From the NCBI GenBank assembly GCA_002081555.1, contig MZNV01001648.1, forward strand, positions 1 through 27,107: a stretch of 27,107 bases of DNA, given 5' to 3'. Below, one piece after another: positions 1-10,343 of this stretch. This DNA is from Protostelium mycophagum (lineage: Eukaryota > Evosea > Variosea > Protosteliida > Protosteliaceae). Position numbers and translations under genes: made by a program. The notes below the pieces were generated by a model. The model did not search any database. It saw only the letters and a program-made list of their open reading frames with translations, and was not told where the DNA came from. Positions within the stretch are counted from its first letter, which is position 1. Each line of letters begins with the position of its first letter.

Positions 1-68
1 CTTTTTACAACGAGTCACCTCTTTTGTGTCAGGCAGCAGAGACACTTTTGTTTCATCTCCAGAGACCT
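1..68 (-). pseudogene. Partial duplicate of the HRI1-like terminal exon
   Basis: These 68 bp are identical by eye to 310-377, the last coding stretch of the neighbouring HRI1-like gene, in the same orientation and 309 bp away. In the minus-strand sense, identity starts at the AG just before GTCTCTGG. In this copy that AG closes a pyrimidine-rich TTGTTGTACAG, so it looks like a splice acceptor. The copy is cut by the window edge, so its full length is unknown. The 235 bp between the copies (69-303) hold no recognisable exon. It could be an exon remnant left by tandem duplication or an alternative last exon. Confidence 0.75.
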
Positions 69-303
69 GTACAACAATGTAAAAGACACAAGCACAAACA
101 ATTCAACAAAAGACACTTTATTCTGTAAGGTAATGTTCATGAACAAACCAATTCCTTCCTCCAAAATGGACCACATCCCCCTCTTTCCACATCTCTGTCT
201 GTACATTTTCAGAATTAAACATTCGATCACCTTTGTGCTTGAAAAGAAGCTGAGACTTTTTGACATGCCATCTGTACAGACGCACAGTACGTAACAATTC
301 CTG

Positions 304-1224
304 TCATTTCTTTTTACAACGAGTCACCTCTTTTGTGTCAGGCAGCAGAGACACTTTTGTTTCATCTCCAGAGACCTTCACAAGCCTCCAAATGCCATCC
401 TTCTGGCTTCTCCATCCGGTGAACTCTTTGCCCTCTACACCCCGCATGACACCCACAGATGTGACACCTGCATGTTGATCAGGTACGAGAAAATAAATCT
501 AGTGTATTAAGATTTCACCAACGCAAGCCAAAAATGTGCGGCCTTGCCCTTTGCTTTTCTCTTCTTCTGTGACATCTTCTCTGCTTGAATTTTCCAAGAA
601 GATTACCTGAATTTGTCAGGAAGAAATTTCAAAAAAACTGAAAATTCATATTAAAAAAATAAATTGATTTTAATTCGAATTTACCCTTGTGCCTGCTGGG
701 ATGACTTCCTCATTCCATACCTGATTTGCTCAGTCTCGTGAAAACACCGTCTTAACAGGGCAAAACGCGGTGAGTACCGCTTACACAGAGACATCCCACC
801 TCTTCATATTCTTGAATCTTTTGGGTTTCTGGGTTGAACATTTTTCCCTTCTCCAGCAAGTCACCATTTGGCAAGATGTCGAAAGAACCAGCATCGGGTC
901 CTTCAGAGGGGCGTGATGAGATGTAATGATGCCACTGCGCCTTTGGGTTCTCTGCATATGTGAGTTTCTAATGAGTTGTTGAAAGAATGATGGTCTTTCT
1001 AGATCACGAAATCATGCACCTTCAGTTGAATCAGGAAGGAATTCTTTCACACCAGCGAGAGCCCATTCTATCTTTCCCGCATTTGCTTCTCCCTCTTTGT
1101 ATAATCTCAGATCAACAAAGTAACTCTTTCCTGTGAGGACTGTTGTCTCTGTGTTCTCATTTGGAGGATCAGGCAGCCACCTTAAAGAGGTCCTACGAGA
1201 TATCATGGCAGTCAATCTCTTCAT
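304..1224 (-). CDS. HRI1: HRI1-like protein (5 exons)
   Basis: Predicted 214-residue protein; exons (minus strand) 1224-1020, 951-800, 720-685, 606-519 and 467-304, with GT-AG introns and phase closing exactly at the TGA. The front half contains SLRWLPDPPNE, a stretch ending FVDLRLY and EWALAGVKEF, followed by a middle segment with GDLLEKGKMFNPETQ and EYEEVWNEE. This succession matches my memory of the fungal HRI1 family (yeast Hri1, an Hrr25-interacting protein; two beta-barrel lobes, function poorly known). The C-terminus is short and basic, ending RCKKK. The first ATG has no better upstream candidate before the spacer. The next gene upstream is on the same strand and ends 225 bp away. Family assignment is from motif recall, not a search. 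Confidence 0.75.
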
Positions 1225-1274
1225 TTTTGTGGTTCCGTGAATTGAAAATGATTATTTTCCAACATTAAATGACA

Positions 1275-1282
1275 TGACGTCA
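1275..1282. promoter_or_regulatory. CRE-like TGACGTCA upstream of HRI1-like gene
   Basis: A perfect TGACGTCA palindrome lies about 50 bp upstream of the HRI1-like start codon, in the 225-bp spacer to the previous gene. It matches the bZIP (CREB/ATF) consensus. The same octamer recurs at least ten more times in the window, mostly inside introns, so a promoter role here is only a possibility. Confidence 0.3.
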
Positions 1283-1449
1283 TCATGGTGATCCTCATAC
1301 AATTAGAACATCATTTATTGTCATTCTTTGGGAATACAGAGTCACGATGGCATCAGTTCCATTGCCTTCAATTGTACATGTATATATATTGGCATAAGAA
1401 CAAGGAATGGCGTTTTGCCGGGTGCAGAGTGTAATTCTAATTTTAGCAT

Positions 1450-4400
1450 CTACAACGGTGGAAGTTTAGGACTCGGCCTTCTGTACGACCCACTGGATGG
1501 GTGTCTCACCGGCTGTTTCTTGATCTACAACCAGTCAACAGTGTCCCTTGATCTAAAAATAACCACTCTGCCGGAGTGAAAATGCGAAATCTGCTCACGT
1601 GATCCATCTCTAAGGCGGGAATTTCGGGCTCTGTACGGTGTACGGGGCTAGGGCTGGTGGGGGGAAGTGTGGGGGACCGAAGGGGTGTGACCGTTGTAGA
1701 CGTCGTTCCGTTATCTTCCCGCGAGGGTGTCCTTTTTGAAATTTGAATCTCGAAAATGGCGGGAAAATGAAAAATACCTCTTGGTCTCCGATTCTGACGG
1801 TGTATCCAGAGTTTGTGGTCTCTTCTACAACAGCTCAGCGAAATCCAAGTGAAATTTCATGAAATTCTCACCGCTTCTCCGTGGGTCCTGGGGGACAACC
1901 TTACGGCGTCCATTTCTTCGGTGGAAGAGAGTCTCGAAATATCGATGAGTTTTCTGGGAGAAGTGGTGGGCAAAGCGTTGCTATGGCGACGGCCCAAGAC
2001 GTCCGCAGAATTGGGCCGTTGCCCCCCGTTCGGAATTTCGCCGAGTTTTCTGGGCTCGTGTTTGGCTGTACATGTCAATTGTATTGTTTTTAGATTTTTT
2101 CAACTTGAAAAAATCTTCGTACATTCTGCAGAGTTTGGACGGTCGAGTTGCTCAATGTTTTGGTCCAGGGTGTCCTGCCTCGAAGATGACGAAAACTGAC
2201 TCAAGATTCCGCTGAAATTTCCTAGAAAAGTCAACGAAATTTCGCGGAAATCTTTCACCTCTCTTGCCATCCTTCACGGTGGGGGTGTTTGGCGCCGTAT
2301 TTTTTCCGATGATTTCCTTAAACCCGGTGCTAATCTTCGGCTTCGGCTTTTCCGTTTAGAAAATATCACATATTTCGAAAAAAAAAGATCCGACCTTGCT
2401 CCGGGTTTCTTCCGCCTTCGGCTTTACAGAATTGTAGTCGGGGGGCGTGGAGACCTCTTCTACAACGGTAGAATTCAGTGCCGATTTACTCCGAGTTAGA
2501 TTCGCTCTGCCCTCGCTCACAGGGTTTTCTGAAGAATTTTCTGGGAAAATGGGTTCCAGTGGGCTGTTATTTCTCGGAGATTTCGAGATTTTCGGGGAAA
2601 TTGGGGGGTCAGGGTTACCCTTCAGGTCGAGGAGACTTTGAGACCTCTCACTCTGACTTCGGAGTCTTCTCGGAGTATTTTTTGGCGGTGTAGATCCATC
2701 TTGAGGTTTGGTTGTCTCGGGGGGAGCCTGGGGGATGAACTGCGCATAGATGTCCTGTTTGAAATTCAAAATCTGAATTTTGGCGCCAAATTTTTTCTGA
2801 GAAAATTACCAGCATGGTGGTGATCTTTTTGGTGGGGTCAAGAGTGGGTGTATTTCTGTCTATTGTATTGCCCATCAAGAGTTCGAAAGTGTTAACACTT
2901 GGCGAAGACTGCGTCAGTTTCCCGCGCTCCTCATTCCTTTAAGATTTAAACATATTTTCACTATTTTGAATTTCAAATTTAAATATTTGAATCTTTGTAT
3001 ACATTTTCTTGATTTTTCTGATTAATAATATCATTGCCTTTTTCATTCAAGATTGAAAAATATTCTCACTACTTTGAATTTTAAATTTATATTTTTAGAT
3101 CGACTTGAATTCTCTCCGATTTTTCCATTCATATCCTTGAAAACAACTCACTTTTTCATGAACCTTTTGTTTTGCTCCGCAAGAGCGGCATTCTCACCCT
3201 CCAACCTCTTGATCTCTATCTCTTTTTTCACTATTTCACTCCCGAAATCCGATTCTTTTTTCTCCCAATAGTCCCGCTCGTCTTTGTGAGCTGCCACGAA
3301 TTTCCTTCGCTCGTTGTCGATGATCTTCTGGACATCTTGAATCGTTGTAGATGGGGGGTTGTCGTTTGTTTGGAGGGTCTTGGGGTCAGTGCGGGCGAGG
3401 AGTGCTTCCAAATTGTTGTTCATCTGACGTAACTAGAAGTTTATGAGAAATTTCTGTGATATTTCCAAGAAAGTTCTCAGGAACATATTTTACGTAATAC
3501 AAATAATAAAATAAATTCCCAGAAAATTTTACCTTGTCAATTTCTTTTTGCTTCTCTTCAACCTGCAGGTTGGGTTCTATAGAGGCCTCTGGACTCTGTC
3601 TCAAAGTCTTTTCTTCCAGCGCTTGTGTCAACTGTAGTGGTCAGAGATGCCTCGTTGTAGATGCGGGACAAACGGTGTGTTCGCGGCTCTGCCGCGTCAC
3701 AGAGTTTTGCGAGGTTAAATTCGTGGTTAATTACCCGTGAAATCTCTTTGTCTTTTTCTCGTATTGTCCCTTCACATTGTTGAATTTTTTGTTGCATCTA
3801 AAAAAGGTCAGCAACTTTGAAGATGTAAATTTCAAATAAAATTTCATTCACCTTGGCCACTTCGTCGTTTTGAGACCGAAAATTTTCTTGGAAATCGACT
3901 TTTCCCGAACTTTTCAAATTTTCAATCTGCTGCCGCAACTGTACACTCCATTAATTTTCCCAGAATCTTCTCATAGCCTTCTTTTTCCGAGAATTTTCAT
4001 GCCAGAGATTTCGTCGAAAAGATATAAATACCTCTTCGTTGGTTGATTTCTCTTGTTGAAATTGATTCAAAGAGTTTTCCAAGTGTGCCTCTAGCTTGAT
4101 GATTATTTTTTCTTGTTTAAGGTAAGTCCTCTTCAGTTGTTGCATTTCACTCAGCTCCGCCCTCAATTTGGTCAATTCTTCCATCTACAACGGTGAGTTT
4201 TCCAGGAGATTTCGAGTCATTGAACATGACGCCGCGGTTTTCTTGACAGCTTTACAACTCTTTCATTTATTTGTCTCGTGGAGTAATTCCGTTCAATTAC
4301 CACAAAAAAACTTTTTCAAAAAAATCGTGATTATCTCCAATAATTCGAAAGAAAAAAATTATTTGAATTTTTTTCACCTGCAACCATCCTTTTTTCCGCA

Positions 4401-7400
4401 AAGTCGAAATATTCTCTTCGAATACGAGAGATTTAGCTTCTTCCGGTGGGCTTGACATACTTCCGGACATCATCTTTTTCAACTCCTCATTCTCCCTCTA
4501 CAACGCGTGAATTTCTCGGAAATTTCGTGACGTGTGATGACGTCATCGTGAAGAGTCAGAAGATTTGGGGAAATTCACCTGCAGTGCGTTGTTCTTCGCG
4601 ACGATTTCTGACATCGCAGTGTGGGAAGTGTTTGCCCTGACCTCTTCCGAATTTCTGCTGTTCAACATTTCCAACTTCAAAGCCTCCATCTTTTCCGTAA
4701 GCGTCTGCACACGTCATGATGACGTCATCAGATGGCTCGTTGTAGATGGATAGAAAGGAAGTTCGTACCTGTACAAGGTTGTTGTGCTCTTCTCTTTCTG
4801 CTCGGACTAATTCTCTCATTTTTTCCGCTTCCCGTTCTGATGACGTCATCAATCATTTTTCCGGACAATTTTCCCGAAATTTCGCTGATTTTTCAAAGAA
4901 TTGGTGGTGACGTGAGAATGTTCTGGGAAATCTCATGATGTCGATCTACAACTCACCCATCTCCCTCTTGATTTCCATCTCTCGCTCTGCCCATCCCTCC
5001 CCATCCCTCCTCTTATCTCTCATCTACAACGGTCATTTCCCGCCAAAAACGTACAACGGACCAACTCTTCCCGGATCATCTCAGACTCCATTTTCAATCT
5101 GCCTTCAAAGGCTTTGAACTTTTCATCAAGCCTCCTGTCCTCTTCTTCCCTCCGCCTTTCTTCTCTACCGACATTATTATTATTTTATTCGATAGAACCC
5201 AATCAAATATTCTCGTGTTTTTTATTTATATTATTTTCATTTGTGGTTTTTTAAATTATTTTCATTTGTGGTTTTTTATTTGTAGTGTTTTTTTTGTGTT
5301 TTTTATGGTGGAATTATTTTTTGTGTTTTTTTTGTGGTGTTATTTTTTGTGGTATTATTTTTTTATTTTTTGGGTATTATTTTTTGTAATTGATGATGCA
5401 AACATGACCAGTAAGTGAATTCGGACTTTCTTCGGCTTTGCCGAAAAGGCCAACATGGTCGTCTCCACGTTTGTCCGAGTATTTCAGGATTTACAGACAT
5501 ATCACGCTTGTATCAGTCATCTATAATCGGATGATTACCTCCTGCTTCTCTCATCTTCTTCCCTTCTTCTCTCGTCATCTCTTCTCTGCTGCTCCTCTCT
5601 ATAAATCATCATCATCATGATACATGATCATATGATCATGTGATGAGATGATTACCTCCTCCTCCTCTCTTCTTCTTCCCTCCTCTCCTCTACAACACGT
5701 CAATATTTAAATTTAATTTATTTTCGTCAATATATGATCAAAAAACAGATTCACAAAGAGTCACATATTATCTGGCGGACACGAATTTGTACACCTTTGA
5801 AAGTCATTGATGAATGACCGATATCATTTTCATAATCCCGGTAAGCGACGTGACCATCGCGGTAAGAATTATCACCCGGGTGACCACCTTACCGCGACAC
5901 TCGCGTTCCATACCGAGATAAAAGAATCGCTCATTCACAATTTTAGAAGGTACAAATCCGTGTCCGCCGTGTAATATCATAATGATAACGGGATTGATAT
6001 TGCAGTTTGGGTTTAAATAAATATTTTTAACCCTTTAAATGCCTGAATGCGTCTTATCGATAAATCACGCATTTCATGCAGGTCTCAAATATTTGGCCCG
6101 GTAAGAAACGCGATAAGACGCATTCAGGTATTCAAAGGTTAAGATAAACATCATGAAGATCTCTCCAGATACCACAAGTGTCGCACCGATTAGATATACC
6201 ACAACATTGTGATGGTTCGGACTACCAGGTCACATTGAAATGAAATACCTGTCAGTCTCTTGTCTTCTTCCATCTTCTTCTTTTCATCTTCTATTCGCTT
6301 CTTTTCGTTCAAGACCCACTCTTGCTGCTCTTTGATCGCTTGTAACTGATTACGTCATCACTACATCATTGTAGATGGACATAAATAGACGAAATTATAT
6401 TGATGGATTTCTCGTGAATCTCGGTGATAGACTACAACGTTGTAGATGAAGATAATGAGTGAAAATTCTTGGAAAATCACCTCCTTTTCACTGACATTGA
6501 AGGAATTGCCTCGAGAACGTGCCTGAAGAATTTGATTATTTTTCAATGAAATTTCATCGAAAAATCACTCTGACCCACCTTTCTAAGATCCTGAGCTGGA
6601 GATTTAAGCTTCGGAGTTTCTTTTCTTCTTGGCCTGAATTTGTAAATTAAAAGTAAAATGAGTGGTAATTTTTGTCTGTTGTAGATGATGAATTTTTACA
6701 GTTGCATTTTTTTGCAATGTTTCAATTCAAATGAGCCGCAGTCAAGCTGCATAGACATAGAAGTGTGGAGATACAACAAGATGGGGTCACGAGGATAGTG
6801 AGAATATTGGATCATTAATTTGTTTTAGAATAGAATAAACGTGAATACGTACTCCATCTCGCCGTGTACAACTTTCGGAGGTGGTCCGTTTTTAGCTTCT
6901 GCCGCGCATCTAGATGCCGTTAGATTTTCCCGCCATTTTTTTAATTCAAAATCCAACTCCGTACCTCTCCAGATACTTGATATATTCTGCGGAGGAAAAA
7001 CGAACCGCATCCAAATGTAATAAATATCCCGCCTCTTCGTCTTTCTTGTCACGAAAATTCACAGAAATATCCGCAAATGATGCCACCACCCCATCTACAA
7101 TCGGTCAGAATTTCCAAAAAAAATTCAGAGAAAATTACCGGGAATTTCGGGGTCCATTACATCACGAGTGTAGAGTACTGAATACCCCACAAAATTGATC
7201 ATTTCTTTTGTGATGACGTCACCTGTCGAATGATATTGTACAGAGTAATACTCTATGGCAAAAGCGGACCTTTTGGATTGTAGACGTCCCTGTCGACATT
7301 TTACAACGCACGAAATATCAAAATTCGAACTTTGGAGTGCGTTTATTGAAAATAATAACATATTATAATTGAATCTGTAATAAACAATATCTGTCAATCT

Positions 7401-10099
7401 ACAACGAGACTCACCTGATGTACAGTAAACTGAATCGTCTCATTCCATAACATCCCTTCTTCGGTATCTTCGGAGGGGATTGTGACCCTGTGACCTGATG
7501 ACGTAATATTCCCAAAGGGGTCAGGCGATTCCAGGAACACAGTATTGAAGGGTATACTGGGAAGCGTTCTCTACATATATTTAATTGAAATTTTTCACAT
7601 CTGATTCGTGATGAGATTTTGTAGTGCGGAAGAGCCACATTATCATGAATAATAGGTTTGAACCTTTGCAGAAATTACGGTTCCATACCGCAGTTTTCTA
7701 CGGTAATTACCGCTTTTTTAATCGTCCAAATTCGTTTTTACCATATAATAGAAATACACATATATTGGTAGAATCGGCAGAGCCACATTATAAATGCAGA
7801 TAGCGTTGTAGATCAAGAGTACGTCACATCATGTTTCACCCACCGCTTCTATGCTCTTAGAGATGCTCTTTTTGTATAGCTCCGCATCCTCTATCAATCT
7901 CACTACTGCCACGATGGCCGTTCCCGGCGCAACGAGATTTCGCTGAAATCCACGGAGTAAGATCTACAACGGTCAGAATGTCCAGCCCAAAAAAATCTGG
8001 AAAATTTCAAGTTTTCGGGAGTGGAGACGAATTTTCCACGAAATTTATAACCAAAATCCAGAGTTGTAGACAGACACAAAATATGAATGGACCAAATAAT
8101 TGAGACCCACCTTTAAACGGACGAGCTCAGGTACTTTTTTGAATAAAAAGACTTCGTCATGCATGTTGTACTCTGGGCACAAAGAAATGAGCAGAAAGAA
8201 ATTCTCCTTATTCATGAAAATTCCCAGGTTGTATCTACAACGGTCAATCTGACTCTCTACAACGATGCACTCACTGTTCGCCGAATTGTAGATTGTCGAC
8301 GGGGAGGATGAATTTTCCGATGTATTTGCGGGTAGCAGAATCGATTATGGCTAAAAATAGACCGATTCCTTCCTTCACTTCGTCTTGGTCTGCCTCTACA
8401 ATCAATCTTTCCCGCCAAATCGCGTGCCTGAATTTCAAATTAAAAAGGACCAAAAGAATGATTCTCTTGCGGTACAATCGTTTAGAAAACTTGGATTAAA
8501 TATTTCAAAAATTTATAAATATATTCACATTAAAATATTTTTTTCTCATTAAAAATCGAAAAAATTATATTTCTAATATTTTTTCTGCAGAAGATAATTT
8601 TTCAATTTATATTTGATTCTTTACCTGGAGCTCTCAACGGCAAATGTGGCAGCTTTAGCTGGCTTCTTCTCTCTTGCATCACGTGTCGTCTTACTGATGA
8701 AGAAAGGTGAGGGTAAGAGTCCAGTATCAGGCATTAGAGGTAGGTTTACTGCACAATGTGCGGCGATCTGAAAGATTATTCAATCATCCCATTTTACATT
8801 GTGATCAGAATAATCAGAGATCATGAATCACTCACCTCAAAGTGATATTTGAATCCTTCACGTCCACCTTCTAAACTGTGCCCTTTATCATTATTTTGAA
8901 CATCATCTCCCTCTAGCTGATCTGTTGCCAACACGTCGCTGATCGTAAAGTTCTCGTTGAAATGTATAGAAGGGCAGGTGTTGGCCGTGTCATCACCGTG
9001 AAAGACGACTGTATTTCCATTTCCAGAAGATACTACTGCTGGCACACTGGCAGAGATAACATGATTATCCGCGATTGAAATATTCAACTCGATCTGTCCA
9101 ATCTCTTCTGCTTTTGGGTCATCTGGAAGATGAAGGGTGTCTATGTCATTTTCCACGCTACAAATAAATTTTAAAAAATTCGAATATAGATGTGACTTCC
9201 AAGTATTTCAGCTTGATGAAGGCTTTAGACATGACACAAAAAGACGAACCTGTCTGTCGAAGAGTTCAAGTCTGTGTCTGGCGTCTTAATCACTTTCAAG
9301 CTCGTGGTGAGCACCTCTCCTCTCAATAATTGAGCCATATTCTGTGATAGGTTGTAGCTGGCGACACCAGCCCTAAAGACACCATGTATCTCTGTGTAAT
9401 TAAGCTTCTCTCTGCTGGACATATCCCAACATCAATGCCTGAGAGATGTACAAGTGTTAATGTGAGAATCTCAAAGACGAAGACAGCGATCAGACTCTGA
9501 TGACAACGACAATTCACGAATGACTTTACCTTCGACTACAGTGAAGGCCTCCATCACGATGGTCGGTCCGTTCATCTCATCAAATAAATTCCCTCTTGAG
9601 TTGCCTCTTAATTTTGGACTCGAAAGCGGATCGCCAGGTGGTCCTCCATTAGAGGTACTCGGCATCCGGAATTGAAAACAGTTATTTTTGAACTCAGGTT
9701 CTCGAGTGGATGTCGAAACCTTTCGAGCTTAAAATGCATTCCAGAATCAATCATTAGTAATTAAGTGGTGTGTGAAAAGATGGGATCCATGAGAATTGTT
9801 TGAGTGACGCTCACCTCTGTCCGAAACGTCGCACCCAGGGTCTTTTTGGGCTGTCCTTCAGAGGTTGAACCTCTATTTTGTGTTGTCCAATCCAAAGTGC
9901 ACGTCAAAAAATAGAAGCCTTTCGGCCGTCATTTGAGATGAAGAACAGCATGTTGTAACCATCACGAACCTTCTTGTCTGAATTTTGATGATACAATGTC
10001 CACATTGAAGAACCTCTTTCGCTTTGGTGGAACAGTAACTGTTGTCCGCGGTGGAGGCCTTACCAGCTGTGGACTGGAGCTGGCCGTCGAAGACGCCAT
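1450..10099 (-). CDS. Large C2-like / coiled-coil protein (36 exons)
   Basis: Predicted 1476-residue protein spread over 36 exons. The start codon (10099-10097) is preceded in frame by TAA; the stop is 1452-1450. Boundaries include 10099-9970, 9870-9815, 9719-9530, 9409-9250, 9157-8836, 8767-8625, 8427-8275, 8234-8111, 7963-7844, 7570-7415, 7289-7139 and 7094-6965. Many small exons follow down to 1524-1450, with total length divisible by three. Residues 1-125 are basic/Ser-rich. About 126-650 are beta-rich, with segments such as SATRKYIGKFILPVDNLQFG and NTVFLESPDPFGNI that suggest one or more C2-like domains. About 660-1140 is a charged coiled coil, including a Glu/Arg-only stretch (EERREEEERRR). 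The last 330 residues are Ser/Pro-rich and probably disordered. The layout recalls ciliary or cytoskeletal scaffold proteins (CCDC33- or DOCK-like fronts were considered), but I do not recognise the family. It is divergent from UFD1. Confidence 0.7.
5165..5400. repeat. T/G-rich low-complexity stretch in an intron
   Basis: Part of the 374-nt intron (5165-5538) of the large coiled-coil gene. The plus strand consists almost only of T-runs broken by GTGG or ATTAT, which is A/C-rich in the sense strand. It has no conserved reading frame and is most simply replication-slippage DNA. Confidence 0.6.
5765..5977. mobile_element. 213-bp foldback (hairpin) element
   Basis: The whole segment is an imperfect palindrome. 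It begins ATATTATCTGGCGGACACG and ends with CGTGTCCGCCGTGTAATAT, and the two arms of about 100 nt pair through to a loop-less centre, CACCCGGGTG. Matching inner blocks include CGCGGTAAG on the left with CTTACCGCG on the right. It lies in the longest intron (5690-6248) of the coiled-coil gene and has no open reading frame. The shape fits a non-autonomous foldback transposon or MITE. A hairpin RNA precursor is the alternative. No clear target-site duplication is visible beyond the palindromic ends. Confidence 0.7.
6027..6142. mobile_element. TTAA-flanked 116-bp MITE, piggyBac-like
   Basis: The segment starts TTAACCCTTTAAATGCC and ends with TTCAAAGGTTAA. Its terminal inverted repeats of about 30 bp share CCTGAATGCGTCTTATCG. 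TTAA at both ends followed by CC(C)TTT is the pattern expected of piggyBac-superfamily elements, which insert at TTAA. The 50-bp interior has no coding potential. It sits 50 bp from the 5765-5977 foldback in the same intron. Superfamily assignment rests only on the TTAA and terminal CCC. Confidence 0.65.
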
Positions 10100-10343
10100 T
10101 TATAAACACGAGCTTGCTGCTTCCGAACGCCGGAATGATGAGTTGCTCAAAATGGAAACTGATGAATTGGTGATGGTGATGAACCAGCCACGGTCTATAA
10201 CGTCCCAAAAACGCTGTCCTCTTAATCTTGTTGGGCTATTGTTGGGGTCACCTTACGATGAAATTTGTGGTTGTAGAGCTGTCGTTGAAAACAAAGGAAC
10301 AATTTCGTCACCACAAGCACCACACATACAACCAAACCAAAAG
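10100..10343. promoter_or_regulatory. Bidirectional promoter region, coiled-coil gene / UFD1
   Basis: These 244 bp separate the divergent start codons of the large coiled-coil gene (minus) and UFD1 (plus), so both 5' UTRs and core promoters must lie here. A plus-strand frame stays open through it in phase with UFD1. UFD1 homologs start close to the conserved core, so I treat that as chance. No TATA box stands out. Confidence 0.5.

Noticed and set aside
1328-1579. 83-codon plus-strand frame
   Set aside because: It lies opposite the last exon of the coiled-coil gene, whose frame and splice phases close; this is a shadow frame.
1813-2199. 128-codon plus-strand frame
   Set aside because: Antisense to well-phased exons (2221-2123, 2065-1872) of the coiled-coil gene and without recognisable motifs.
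9996-10343. Upstream extension of UFD1 to a Met at 9996
   Set aside because: The extension overlaps the first exon of the divergent gene and adds sequence absent from UFD1 homologs.
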